DNA of 64,000 nt from Fuscovulum blasticum DSM 2131 (GTDB taxonomy: Bacteria > Pseudomonadota > Alphaproteobacteria > Rhodobacterales > Rhodobacteraceae): contig NZ_PZKE01000002.1 of NCBI RefSeq assembly GCF_003034965.1, positions 62,001 through 126,000 on the forward strand. Direction: 5' to 3'. This document shows positions 25,303 through 34,763 of the stretch, one piece after another (position 1 is the first letter of the stretch; the number at the start of each line of letters is the position of its first letter). Below the pieces are notes generated by a model that was given only the letters and a program-made list of their open reading frames with translations, was not told the DNA's origin and made no database searches. The position numbers and the translations under genes are program-made.

Positions 25303-26654
25303 AGCTCTCGACGCCGCCTGAGGTAGTCTAGATTCGGCCTTTGCTTGCTTGGCATTCTGAGAGTCGCACCATCAAATGGCCTCAAATACTCTTCAAGAGC
25401 GACATCGCCTGCGATGGCGCTCGGCAAAATATGAACTGTATAGTCATCGTTGATATATATGTATCCATATTCAAAAGCTCGATCCACCAAAACAGAAAGG
25501 CAGATTCCATTGGCAGGATCGAGTCTTATCGTCTTGTCGACACTCCATGGGACGATGTGAGACGCGATGAGAAATTCTCTTGAACTTATACCCGTAAGCG
25601 CGCATCGCCAACCGTAATTGTCCTTTACTCTCTTTGCAAAAGCCTGTTGCGCACTGCCTCGAGTCTTGGACACTCCTTCTTTGTCGGGTGCCTCGAAATT
25701 CCCTGCATCAATCAAAACCTCGAATTCTTTGACTTCTTCTTCCGAGCTATTGAGCTCCTCCGCCAGCGAGTCCCGATCAATAGACAGCGGCACTCTTTTA
25801 CCTTGGCCTCCGCTCGGTGACGGACCACCAGAGCCTTGGGTGCCGTTTGGCTGCTGCGTGTTTGCTCCCTGACCACTGCCCGACGAAGGTTTGGTACCGC
25901 CTTGGCCGCTGCCGGACGATGGCGTTGTCGCACCCTGACTGCTGCTTGATGACGGGGCTATTGTCCCCCTACTGTTGCCCGGCAATGAAGAACCCACTTT
26001 GCTCCATGGGCTAAATTTGGCATCGGGGTCGAAGAATACCACAGCGGGATCCTGCGGGCTGTCGAACAAATGCCATCTCACGGCCGAGTTCTGTGTTGTG
26101 GACATTGCCAGATTTTGAACCAGACCGGGCGCACTTTTAAGGTCCGCCCACTGAAAATTTGGAGTTGGGTTATTAACATGAACTCGAAGGTGCAGCGTAT
26201 TACCATCGCCAAACAACTTCACAGCGATCAAGTACGGCTGACCAAAGCTCTGCAGCGAGAGTTGTAAAAACTCTCCATCCGCTTGCAACGCCGTAACGAA
26301 GTTGGGGTCTCCGGGAATAGTTTCAATGGTTGTTTTATCAGGGTTGGGCGCCATACGCCACGCCGCTGGAGGCTTGTTCGTCCCCCAAGCCAAATGCGGC
26401 CGATCGGCTGACTCTGAAAAGATTTTTCCATCTGTATGACCCGAGGGCCATCTATACGTGATGGGGGTAGACGGCGCACCAGCGCCTAATGTGGGAAATG
26501 CAACGCCCAAGTCGTGGATGAATTCGGACCGCCGAGGCAGTTGGATGTAGTCTTTCGAATATTTGGACTCTCCGCTAAGCCTCCCGTAGACTGCTCGGTG
26601 AGCAGTTGCATTGTAATTCACAACAAGTATCCACTGTACTGCCTGAAAACTCAT
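25299..26654 (-). CDS. HNH restriction endonuclease (cargo R-M system)
   Basis: A 451-residue protein. A unique N-terminal domain (about 1-220) is joined by a Ser/Gly-rich linker with repeated TPSSGSGQG-like units (about 225-285) to a C-terminal HNH nuclease. That has [16 protein letters not shown] (HNH histidine), ANGICLS and DRAFEYGYI. The ATG overlaps the stop of the methylase gene as ATGA, so the two are one R-M operon. The DNA is visibly AT-richer than the head genes. Its target is presumably the adenine-containing site methylated by its partner. Confidence 0.8.
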   Translation of the reverse strand: MSFQAVQWILVVNYNATAHRAVYGRLSGESKYSKDYIQLPRRSEFIHDLGVAFPTLGAGAPSTPITYRWPSGHTDGKIFSESADRPHLAWGTNKPPAAWRMAPNPDKTTIETIPGDPNFVTALQADGEFLQLSLQSFGQPYLIAVKLFGDGNTLHLRVHVNNPTPNFQWADLKSAPGLVQNLAMSTTQNSAVRWHLFDSPQDPAVVFFDPDAKFSPWSKVGSSLPGNSRGTIAPSSSSSQGATTPSSGSGQGGTKPSSGSGQGANTQQPNGTQGSGGPSPSGGQGKRVPLSIDRDSLAEELNSSEEEVKEFEVLIDAGNFEAPDKEGVSKTRGSAQQAFAKRVKDNYGWRCALTGISSREFLIASHIVPWSVDKTIRLDPANGICLSVLVDRAFEYGYIYINDDYTVHILPSAIAGDVALEEYLRPFDGATLRMPSKQRPNLDYLRRRREL

Positions 26655-27547
26655 GCTTGCGACCCAATTACAATTGCTTCTGGTGACTTATGCGCTTCCA
26701 CTTCACGACGGCTTTGAGCGGCCAGGGCACGGTGCGCGGTGAAACTAATAATATCATGCTTTGAAAACAAATCGCGAACAACTTCGGTGTCTCGATTTGA
26801 CATTATCCAGGAGACCCCTCGATCACTCAACTCATTACAAACCCGAGCCAGATCCACCAGATCGACCATCTCAAAGGTTTTCGCTGTATATTTATTGAAC
26901 TTTGCCGTTGGCTCTTTTTCGACTGTCGGTTTGGAAAATATTGGCAGATAAGGTGGATCTAAATACACAAAATCACCTTCCTTGGCAGACGAAACCAAAT
27001 CTCGGAAATCGCAACATCTTATCTCTGCGCCTATCAACAGGAAGCGGATGCTCTCAAGCTCCTCAGCAGAGAACCCCTTAAATTTACGATCCCCCCAAGG
27101 CACATTCATGGCACTTGTTTTTGAGTTCTCGCGCCAGAGGTGGTTCCATGACACACCGTTGAGATACAGAAAGCGGGCGGCCTTCTCCAAATCTGATTGC
27201 GGCTGCTCGGCGCGTACTTCATAGTAGAAGCTCTTGGAGTCGTGTTCATGGTACCAATCCAGTAGCGGCTTCAGCTCTTCCGGCCTGTCACGAAGAGCTG
27301 TCCATGCAGCAACAAGGTGAGGATTCAAGTCCGCCAGATATGGCGTACCCGCTATCCTTGACTGGCAGGCGATGAACACGGCGCCACCACCAAGAAATGG
27401 CTCAAAGTAGTTCACCACGCGCGCTGGAACGTGCGGCAAGATGCGTGGCAGCAAGCGTGACTTTCCTCCGACCCACCGTATGAACGGTTTTCGGACACTT
27501 GCAGGGGCTGGGTTCACGGTACGTACTTCCTTCGAAACTACTGGCAT
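26651..27547 (-). CDS. D12-class DNA adenine methylase (cargo R-M system)
   Basis: A 298-residue Dam-type methyltransferase: RWVGGKS (residues 24-30), SAM motif YFEPFLGGG (47-55) and catalytic DPPY (197-200). The ATG at 27547 gives the conserved N-terminus. Followed by the HNH gene with a 4-base overlap. It protects the satellite host from the linked endonuclease. It is clearly different from the Mu-like phage methylase at 1521. Confidence 0.9.
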   Translation of the reverse strand: MPVVSKEVRTVNPAPASVRKPFIRWVGGKSRLLPRILPHVPARVVNYFEPFLGGGAVFIACQSRIAGTPYLADLNPHLVAAWTALRDRPEELKPLLDWYHEHDSKSFYYEVRAEQPQSDLEKAARFLYLNGVSWNHLWRENSKTSAMNVPWGDRKFKGFSAEELESIRFLLIGAEIRCCDFRDLVSSAKEGDFVYLDPPYLPIFSKPTVEKEPTAKFNKYTAKTFEMVDLVDLARVCNELSDRGVSWIMSNRDTEVVRDLFSKHDIISFTAHRALAAQSRREVEAHKSPEAIVIGSQA

Positions 27548-27648
27548 TTTGGGCTTCAACGATCTACGAGTAGTAGGCAAGATGCTTGGGCCACACAAGG
27601 CGGGGCGCAACCGTTTCGTAACCAGATGCCGCTAAGAGCTGAGGACAG

Positions 27649-28962
27649 ATGTCAGGTATTTCATTATCGTGGGAGAACAAAGATCGGACGCTTCTGGCGT
27701 CCGGAACGGATTCGTACGAGTGGGTAGACTCTTCCTGTCCGCTGCTCCGAGAACTCCCGAAGGTCGAGATTGTGGGTCCAGAAGCACCCAAGCCGAACGG
27801 CAATGTCCTCGTCATCGGTGATGGGCTCGATGCACTCTGCGCGCTAGATGCGTCCACAACTATCCTCGCAGACAAAATTCGCCTCGTGTACATCGACCCC
27901 CCCTTCAATGCCAGTGCAGACGTCAAATGCTATGGTGATACCATGGAACGCTCCATGTGGCTGGGCATGCTTCGTGATCGCTTGGTGGCCCTGAAACCTC
28001 ACCTGTCTGACGACGCGAGCGTTTGGGTGCACCTCGATGATGCAGAGGTTCACCGAGCCCGTCTCGTAATGGACGAAGTGTTTGGCGATGGTGCATTCGT
28101 AACATCGATAATATGGCAAAAACGAATGACCCGGGAATCCAGATCGGCGTTTTCAAATAACCATGACACGATACTGGTATACGCACCCAGCGGCCCGAGG
28201 AAATGGAAGACCACAAGGAACTTGCTGGCGAAAAATACAGCGCAACTTGATAATCGAGATAACGACCCGCGAGGTCCGTGGGCGGACGCTCCATTCACGG
28301 CTCCAGGGTTTCGCGCCGCCCAGCAATATCCGATCACCACACCCTCTGGAAAGGTACTTACCCCCCCTCGCGGACGTTCATGGTACGCAACGGAATCAAC
28401 TTATAAAAACCTTCTTGCCGAGGATAGGATTTGGTTTCCGAAGAATGGTGGCGGTTCTCCCCGATTGAAGTTGTTCAGCCATCAGCTGCGGGGATTGGTG
28501 CCATTCACAATTTGGAGCAATTCAGAAACCGGGACAAATGATGAGGCAAAACGACATCTTCTTTCCATTTTTCCGAATGGAGATGTATTTGACACCCCAA
28601 AGCCTGAAGAGCTTTTGGAGCGCATCATCCATATATCCACCCAGCCCGGCGAACTCGTTGTGGATCTATTTGCTGGCAGTGGCACGACAGCCGCAGTCGC
28701 TCACAAGATGAGGCGAAAGTGGATCACTGTTGAACGAAACATCCAAACCGTGTGTGATTTTACACTGCCGCGCCTTCAAGCAGTTACATCGGGAGAGGAT
28801 AGGGGCGGCATTTCGGATATCGCAAATTGGCGGGGTGGCGGCGAGTTTTCGGTCCTCGAAGTGTCGCCTAGGCTTGGGCGGCCTTCGAACAACAGTTGTA
28901 GAGCTCGCATCGAGAAGCTTTTGTCATCACGCGACAAAATCGAAGCTAAAGTTGCAGGGTAA
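27649..28962 (+). CDS. beta-class DNA methyltransferase (Mod-like)
   Basis: A 437-residue methyltransferase with catalytic DPPF (83-86) ahead of the SAM motif DLFAGSGTT (about 338-346), the motif order of beta-class N6-adenine or N4-cytosine enzymes such as type III Mod. No Res subunit is nearby. Transcribed divergently from the D12 methylase across a 101-bp spacer. It may be an orphan methylase or supply a second specificity to the linked HNH enzyme. AT-richer than the flanking head genes. Confidence 0.85.
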   Translation: MSGISLSWENKDRTLLASGTDSYEWVDSSCPLLRELPKVEIVGPEAPKPNGNVLVIGDGLDALCALDASTTILADKIRLVYIDPPFNASADVKCYGDTMERSMWLGMLRDRLVALKPHLSDDASVWVHLDDAEVHRARLVMDEVFGDGAFVTSIIWQKRMTRESRSAFSNNHDTILVYAPSGPRKWKTTRNLLAKNTAQLDNRDNDPRGPWADAPFTAPGFRAAQQYPITTPSGKVLTPPRGRSWYATESTYKNLLAEDRIWFPKNGGGSPRLKLFSHQLRGLVPFTIWSNSETGTNDEAKRHLLSIFPNGDVFDTPKPEELLERIIHISTQPGELVVDLFAGSGTTAAVAHKMRRKWITVERNIQTVCDFTLPRLQAVTSGEDRGGISDIANWRGGGEFSVLEVSPRLGRPSNNSCRARIEKLLSSRDKIEAKVAG

Positions 28963-29105
28963 GTCAGCGAGCCGTAGGGGTTCGGGACATGGCACTCGCG
29001 GCCAACTCCCAACACCATTTGCCATAGTCAACAATGAAGAACTTTCCCGAGCAATCCCAATCGCTCTGATACCTCAGTGACGCTGAAAATGGGAAAATCC
29101 GCGCC

Positions 29106-30515
29106 ATGCGGACGCTCCTTCATCGCCTTTTTGGCTTCACGCGCACACGCGGCTTTGACGCTGCGGGTGGCGGCCGCCGTTGGGAAGGCCAGCGCACCGT
29201 CGACGGGCTGAACACGGCGATCCTCGCGGGCGCGACCACGGCGGCGCGGCGGGCCGGGTGGTATGCGCGGAACAACCCTTGGGTAGCGGCGGCGGTGGAC
29301 AGCCTGGTGGGCAATGTCGTCGGCGCCGGGATCAAGCCACAATCGACCCATCCCGACCGGGCGGTGCGCGAGCGGCTGCAGGTGCTGTGGCTGCGCTGGA
29401 CCGATCATGCCGATCCGGGCGGGCTGGCGGATTTCTATGGGCTGCAGGCCATGGCAGTGCGGGCGATGGTCGAGGGCGGGGAGAGTTTTGCGCGGCTGCG
29501 TGTGGTGCGGGGTGCGGCCGCCGTTCCCTTACACATCGACCTGCTGGACCGGGATCAGGTGCCGCTGGATCTGCACCGCGATATCGGTGGCGGCGCACGC
29601 ATCCGGGCTGGCATCGAATTCAACGGCGCTGGGCAGCGCACCGCCTATTGGGTGATGCGGGACCGGCCTGGTGATCCGCTGACCTCCCTGCGGCTGGAAC
29701 CGTTGCGTCTGCCCGCTACGGATTGCCTGCATCTTTTCAAGCCGCTGGCTGCTGGCCAGTTGCGCGGGATCACCTGGCTCGCGCCAGTGCTGCTCCGGCT
29801 GCACGAGTTGGACCAGTTCGAGGATGCGGCGCTGGTGAAGGCCAAGGTGGCCGCGCTGTTCACCGGCTTCATCACCGATCCGGATGGCACGGCGGGCGGC
29901 CTGAGCGGGACGAACACCAACGGCGCGCTGACCGTGGGCATGGAGCCCGGCAGCCTGATCCCCCTGCCGCCCGGCACCGACATCCGGTTTTCCAACCCGA
30001 CCGAGAGCGACGCCTACGGTCCCTTCGTCAAGAACCACCTGCGCGCCGTGGCTGCAGGGATGGGCCTGCCCTACGAACTGGTCTCGGGCGATCTGGAAGG
30101 CGTGACCTATTCCTCGATCCGCGCTGGGCTGATCGAGTTCCGCCGCCGGGTCGAGCAGTTGCAGCACAACGTCGTCGTGCATCTGTTCTGCCGCCCGGTC
30201 TGGGAACGTTTCGTGCGATTGACGGTGCTGACCGGCGATCTGCCCGCGCGAGACTTCGACCGTGACACAGCCGCCTATCTCGGCTGCGAATGGCTCCCGC
30301 CCAAGTTCGACTACGTCGATCCCAAGAAGGACGTCGAGGCAGAGATCCTCGCCATCAACGCAGGTCTCAAAAGCCGACGCCAGGCAATTTCCGAACGGGG
30401 CTACGACGCCGAACAGGTCGATGCCGAGATTGCCGCCGACAAGGCGCGCACTGATGCGCTGGGCCTGAGCTTCGGTGCGCCGCCTGTCCAGAAGGAGGAC
30501 ATCCCCGATGAATGA
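29106..30515 (+). CDS. portal protein (lambda gpB family)
   Basis: A 469-residue lambda-type portal, with the N-terminal ARRAGWYARNNPWVAAAVDSL, the central ITWLAPVLLRLHELDQFEDA and the LPYELVSGDLEGVTYSSIRAG signature. It forms the dodecameric packaging vertex. It resumes the head operon after the R-M block (gap 28963-29105 without a gene). The stop overlaps the next start (ATGAATGA). Confidence 0.92.
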   Translation: MRTLLHRLFGFTRTRGFDAAGGGRRWEGQRTVDGLNTAILAGATTAARRAGWYARNNPWVAAAVDSLVGNVVGAGIKPQSTHPDRAVRERLQVLWLRWTDHADPGGLADFYGLQAMAVRAMVEGGESFARLRVVRGAAAVPLHIDLLDRDQVPLDLHRDIGGGARIRAGIEFNGAGQRTAYWVMRDRPGDPLTSLRLEPLRLPATDCLHLFKPLAAGQLRGITWLAPVLLRLHELDQFEDAALVKAKVAALFTGFITDPDGTAGGLSGTNTNGALTVGMEPGSLIPLPPGTDIRFSNPTESDAYGPFVKNHLRAVAAGMGLPYELVSGDLEGVTYSSIRAGLIEFRRRVEQLQHNVVVHLFCRPVWERFVRLTVLTGDLPARDFDRDTAAYLGCEWLPPKFDYVDPKKDVEAEILAINAGLKSRRQAISERGYDAEQVDAEIAADKARTDALGLSFGAPPVQKEDIPDE

Positions 30516-32310
30516 CACCATCACCCTGCTGACGCGCCGCGCCGACCTGGCTCCGGCCAGTGCTGACCAAGATGCCCGCACTGTAGAGGTGATCTGGTCC
30601 ACTGGTGCGCCCGTGCGTCGCCGCGACATAGCTGGACCCTATGTCGAACGCCTAAGCCTTGCGCCCGAGGCGGTGGACCTGTCGCGCCTCCAAGGGGCCA
30701 GCGTGCTGGATGCCCACCGGCAATCCGCCGTCCGCGATGTGCTTGGCAGCGTCCAATCGGCCAGCGTCGATGGCCAGCGCGGCACGGCGCTGATCCGCTT
30801 CTCGGCACGGCCCGAGGTGGAACCGCTCTGGCAGGATGTCCTGTCGGGGATCCTTCGGCATGTCTCGGTTGGCTATTCGGTCGAGGAATGGGCCGAGGCC
30901 ACCGCGAACGGCGCGCGGGTTCTGACCGCCGTGCGCTGGACCCCCCACGAGATTTCCCTTGTCCCCACCCCGGCTGACCCGGGTGCATATATCCGCATGG
31001 AGACCAACATGACCGATACCACCATCACCCCGGCCCCGCCCGAGACCCAGACCCGCGCCACGATCAACACCGAAATCCGCTCCATTGCCCGCATCGCCGG
31101 GCTGGACCAGTCCTGGATCGACGGCCAGATCGACGCCGCCGCCGATGAGGATACAGCCCGTCGTGCGGCCTTCGAGGCGCTGGCCAGCCGCAGCGCGCCC
31201 ACGATCCGCACCGAACAGGTCCGCGTCGAGATGGGCGAGAGCCAGGACGACCCGGCCTTGCGTGCCCGCCAGATGGGCGAGGCCCTCTATGCGCGCATCA
31301 ACCCGCGCCACGACCTCAGCGAACCCGCCCGCCGCTATGCCTATGCAACACCGGTGGACATGGCCAAGGAACTGCTGACCCTGCGCGGCGAGTCCACGAT
31401 GGCCCTGTCGCCCGCCAGCCTCGTCACCCGTGCCCTGCACACGACCTCGGACTTCCCGATCATCCTCGGCAACACCGTGGGCCGGGTGCTGCGCGATGCT
31501 TATCAGGCTGCGCCATCCGGCATCCGCCGCCTTGGCCGCCAGACCTCCGCTCGGGATTTCCGGTCGGTGAACAAGATCATGCTGGGCGAGGCCCCCCTGC
31601 TGGAAAAGCTGAACGAGCACGGCGAGATCAAGGCCGGGACGATGGCCGAGGCGCGCGAGGCCTATAAGATCGAGACGTGGGCCAAGAAGATCGGCATCAC
31701 CCGGCAGGTGCTGGTGAACGACGACCTTGGAGCGTTCTCGGACCTTGCCCGCCGCATGGGCCAGGGGGCCGCCGAAACCGAGGCGCGGATCCTCGTCACC
31801 CTGCTTGAGGCGAACAGCGGCAACGGCCCGACCCTGTCGGACACCAAGGCCCTGTTTCATGTCGATCACGGCAACAAGGCAGGCACCGGCGCGGTAATCT
31901 CCGATGCCACGCTGTCCGCCGCCCGGCTGGCGCTGCGCACCCAGAAGGGCATCGACGGGCGCATCATCCGGGTGACGCCGAAGAACCTGCTCGTCCCGCC
32001 CGCGCTGGAGACCGTGGCCGAGAAGTGGCTCGCCACCATCGCGCCCGCAACCGCCGCCGATGTGAACCCCTTCTCGGGTGCCATGTCGCTGGTGGTGGAA
32101 CCCCGCCTGTCCAGTGCCACGCGCTGGTATGTCACCGCCGACCCCGGCGAGATCGACGGCCTCGAGTTCGCCTACCTTTCGGGCAACGAGGGGCCCCAGG
32201 TGGAAAGCCGGTCGGGCTGGGATGTGGACGGCGTGGAAATCCGGGTGATCCTGGACTTCGGTGCGGGCTTCATCGACCACCGCGGCTGGTTCCAGAACGC
32301 CGGCGCGTAA
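30508..32310 (+). CDS. fused prohead protease and major capsid protein
   Basis: A 600-residue fusion. Residues 1-165 are a prohead protease (U35-type) with LDAHRQSAVRDVLGSV (probable catalytic H70) and RHVSVGYS (probable S120). Residues about 195-600 are a major capsid domain with AREAYKIETWAKKIGITRQVLVNDDLGAF and a C-terminal domain ending in IDHRGWFQNAGA. The two are separate genes in most phages; here the protease must be removed after assembly. The ATG at 30508 overlaps the portal stop. Confidence 0.85.
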   Translation: MNDTITLLTRRADLAPASADQDARTVEVIWSTGAPVRRRDIAGPYVERLSLAPEAVDLSRLQGASVLDAHRQSAVRDVLGSVQSASVDGQRGTALIRFSARPEVEPLWQDVLSGILRHVSVGYSVEEWAEATANGARVLTAVRWTPHEISLVPTPADPGAYIRMETNMTDTTITPAPPETQTRATINTEIRSIARIAGLDQSWIDGQIDAAADEDTARRAAFEALASRSAPTIRTEQVRVEMGESQDDPALRARQMGEALYARINPRHDLSEPARRYAYATPVDMAKELLTLRGESTMALSPASLVTRALHTTSDFPIILGNTVGRVLRDAYQAAPSGIRRLGRQTSARDFRSVNKIMLGEAPLLEKLNEHGEIKAGTMAEAREAYKIETWAKKIGITRQVLVNDDLGAFSDLARRMGQGAAETEARILVTLLEANSGNGPTLSDTKALFHVDHGNKAGTGAVISDATLSAARLALRTQKGIDGRIIRVTPKNLLVPPALETVAEKWLATIAPATAADVNPFSGAMSLVVEPRLSSATRWYVTADPGEIDGLEFAYLSGNEGPQVESRSGWDVDGVEIRVILDFGAGFIDHRGWFQNAGA

Positions 32311-32519
32311 TGGCAGACCTCGCGCAACTCACCACCTGGCGCGATGTCCTGATGGCCGCCCGCTATCAGGGCATCCGCACCGTTGAATACGACGGCAAGC
32401 GGGTGACCTACGCCACCGACGCGGAAATGGCGGCCGCCCTGGGGGACCTCAACCGCCAGATCACCGGCACCACGGCGCGCATCGCCGTGGTCCGCATCCA
32501 ATCCTCGAAAGGGCTCTGA
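32310..32519 (+). CDS. gpW-like head-tail joining protein
   Basis: A 69-residue connector: LTTWRDVLMAARYQGIRTVEYDGKRVTYATDAEM is the lambda gpW pattern. It plugs the portal and makes the surface a tail attaches to. It starts on the last base of the capsid stop codon. A siphovirus-type connector suggests that the tails captured are of that type. Confidence 0.85.
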   Translation: MADLAQLTTWRDVLMAARYQGIRTVEYDGKRVTYATDAEMAAALGDLNRQITGTTARIAVVRIQSSKGL

Positions 32520-32521
32520 CC

Positions 32522-32866
32522 ATGCAGAACTTCATTCAGAACGGCGACGTCATCACCGTGCCCGCTCCCGCAGGCGGCATCGCATCTGGCGAGGGCGTGA
32601 TCGTCGGCAATATCTTCGGCATCGCCGCCTATGCGGCCGCCGTGGGCGAACCGGTCGAACTGGCCACGACGGGCGTCTATCAACTGCCGAAAACCACCGC
32701 CGCCGTGCTGACGGTCGGCGCACGCGTGGCTTGGGACAACACGGCCAAGAACATCAACGTGCCGGGCACCGGGCGTTTCCCCGTGGGCATCGCGACCGAG
32801 GCTGCCGGGAACGGCATCACCAGCGTCGCTGTTCGGGTGGATGGCGTGGGGACCGTGGCAGCATGA
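32522..32866 (+). CDS. DUF2190 family head protein (capsid decoration-like)
   Basis: A 114-residue protein with the DUF2190 signature: NFIQNGDVITVPAPAGGIASGE, then GVYQLPK and VAWDNTAKNI. Proteins of this family decorate or stabilise capsids and occur beside capsid genes. It overlaps the following gene by 4 bases. Confidence 0.85.
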   Translation: MQNFIQNGDVITVPAPAGGIASGEGVIVGNIFGIAAYAAAVGEPVELATTGVYQLPKTTAAVLTVGARVAWDNTAKNINVPGTGRFPVGIATEAAGNGITSVAVRVDGVGTVAA

Positions 32867-33177
32867 TGGAGCGAGATATCCGCGCCGTTCTGCATGGTCT
32901 CACCCTGTTGGTCGCTGACACGAATGGGGCGAGCCAGCTTGATGCGATGCGCAATTACGCAGCGATCATGGCCCTGTGCGCCGATCTCCGGAGGTCGGCT
33001 ACTGAATACAATGGGACATGGAACATCACTATGGTCATCGGTGAGGTGGAAAACCATATGGCCGCGGTCGCTGGGCTGTTCCCCACCTGGGACTTGCCGC
33101 AGGATCAACACCGCGTGGGCGCACATGCTGCCATCAGCAAGCTGGCCATGGGCACGTGCTTTGGCTTGACCGTCTAA
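32863..33177 (+). CDS. uncharacterised satellite head-operon protein
   Basis: A 104-residue helical protein (MMERDIRAVLHGLTLLVAD) with no recognised domain, coupled to the DUF2190 gene by ATGATG overlap. It is the last gene of the structural operon, where a helper-tail adaptor or size-determining factor might be expected; this is inference. Confidence 0.65.
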   Translation: MMERDIRAVLHGLTLLVADTNGASQLDAMRNYAAIMALCADLRRSATEYNGTWNITMVIGEVENHMAAVAGLFPTWDLPQDQHRVGAHAAISKLAMGTCFGLTV

Positions 33178-33320
33178 TCGGGCGGGATGTTGCGATACGT
33201 GGCATCCCTTTTTCTGTTCCACCTTGGTCGTGACGCGGCTATCTGCCTCATCAACACCCGTTGCGAGGCGACCTGGGCGACATTGCCGGTTTCTGCCCTG
33301 TTCAAGCCGAAGTAATCTGT

Positions 33321-33342
33321 CCCGAAATACGATTCTTTCGGG
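33321..33342 (+). other. 7-bp-stem hairpin before the accessory gene
   Basis: CCCGAAA and TTTCGGG pair across an 8-base loop, ending 7 bp before the ATG of the next gene. No T-run follows. The hairpin would sequester the start region in mRNA and may control translation. The remaining gap 33178-33320 shows nothing else. Confidence 0.35.
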
Positions 33343-33349
33343 CACTTTC

Positions 33350-34561
33350 ATGGACGGCGGAGCAACACGGCAAGCTGCAGACCTGTCACGCGAAGAAATC
33401 TACGCGCTTGTCTGGGAGCATCCTCTCAATCGGGTCGGCCCCGATCTCGGGCTAGATGGCCCGCGTCTGGCGAAGCTTTGCGACAAACGCCAGATTCCGT
33501 ATCCACCTCTTGGTTACTGGTCGAGGAAGGCCGTAGGCCGGGCACCAGCTGCGCCGCCGTTACCAGCAGACCCTGGAATGGGCGCCGAACCTACAGCAGC
33601 ACCTCGTGCTTGCCCCTCGCAGCAGCGCGAACCCCTGCCTCGTTTGAAGCCGCCTACTTCCTTCAAAGATGCGGCGCCACCGCCTGCGGCGCCGACCACG
33701 GTCGAACCGTTGGCACCTGTTGATGATCGCTTGGACCCGCTTGACAAGCTGCACCCAAAGATTCGCGCGTGGATCGTTGAGCATGCTCGGGAACAAAAGG
33801 AACGCATTCAGGAGAACAAACGTCGGAGGCACGATCCATGGTCGTGGTCGAAGTCGCTCCTTGATGATCTGACAGAACGCGACCTCTATCGCTTTCGTGC
33901 CAGCAGCACGCTTTGCCACGCGTTCGAGAAGGCGGGGGCAAAGGTCAAGACTGCGGACCTGCACGGGAAGCTCACGTTCACCTCAGAGGGGCGCGACATC
34001 GAGTGTGCGGTCAAGGAGAAGATGTCCCGCCCGATGAAGCGGCCTGAAGGCGACGCTGCAAAGTGGACGGCCTATCCGCAGCACCACAACTCCGGACTGA
34101 CGTCGTCCGGTTGGCTTCGGGCGCAAATTACCACCTGGCTACCGGGGGAGCAGCCACAGTGGATCGAGGCTCCGAAGAAGCCATTTGCAGCCCTAATTCC
34201 GGCAATCGTAGCATCGGTGATCGCCTGCGTACCCCGACTGATCGAATGGGAACGACAGCGCGAAGAAGAACGCCGACGATACCAGGAAGAGGAAAGGCGT
34301 CGGTGGGAGCAGCGGCGCTTGCAGGAAATCGATGATGGTCGATGGGCACGTTTTCGATCGGCCGCCACGAATTGGCGAGAGAAACAGCTTCTGGACACGT
34401 TCATCGCTGAACTGGAGGCGCGGTTGTTGTCCGAGGGGGATCAGTTGCTTGGCGACAGGACAACCGCGGAATGGCTCGGCTGGGCGAAGGAACGGGCCAC
34501 TGATCTGGACCCTTTGACCGAGGGCATCACCGGACTGTTCAGGGATATCTTGCGGCCGTGA
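33350..34561 (+). CDS. right-end accessory protein with HTH-like N-terminus and charged coiled coil
   Basis: A 403-residue protein. The N-terminus (about residues 10-62) LSREEIYALVWEHP then RLAKLCDKRQIPYPPLGYW is a DNA-binding-like module seen at the start of many uncharacterised mobile-element proteins. A Pro-rich segment follows (65-130). Residues about 295-345 are an extreme Glu/Arg coiled coil. It sits alone next to the attachment site, the usual place for defence or interference cargo. No function is assigned. Confidence 0.65.
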   Translation: MDGGATRQAADLSREEIYALVWEHPLNRVGPDLGLDGPRLAKLCDKRQIPYPPLGYWSRKAVGRAPAAPPLPADPGMGAEPTAAPRACPSQQREPLPRLKPPTSFKDAAPPPAAPTTVEPLAPVDDRLDPLDKLHPKIRAWIVEHAREQKERIQENKRRRHDPWSWSKSLLDDLTERDLYRFRASSTLCHAFEKAGAKVKTADLHGKLTFTSEGRDIECAVKEKMSRPMKRPEGDAAKWTAYPQHHNSGLTSSGWLRAQITTWLPGEQPQWIEAPKKPFAALIPAIVASVIACVPRLIEWERQREEERRRYQEEERRRWEQRRLQEIDDGRWARFRSAATNWREKQLLDTFIAELEARLLSEGDQLLGDRTTAEWLGWAKERATDLDPLTEGITGLFRDILRP

Positions 34562-34702
34562 CCCACATCACGTCGTCGGAGACCGGAACATCCGGTGAAC
34601 ATCACGCTCACTGCGTGTCGCATGGGTGTTGCACGGAGGAAATCGGAACGGCTGCAAGCCTTTGGAATCACGAAGAAACGTGTTGTTCTGTGTTGCAAAC
34701 GC

Positions 34703-34722
34703 AAAAAACGCCCCGTGGGGCG
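34703..34722 (-). terminator. intrinsic terminator after the tRNA
   Basis: Read leftwards, CGCCCC-AC-GGGGCG is followed by six T, a classical rho-independent terminator. It lies about 40 bp beyond the tRNA 3' end, inside satellite DNA. It ends the tRNA transcript and should also stop Mu late transcription arriving from 37292. Confidence 0.85.
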
Positions 34723-34763
34723 CCTTGCATCGGCCTAAGCCTTTGATATCTTGTTATAATATT

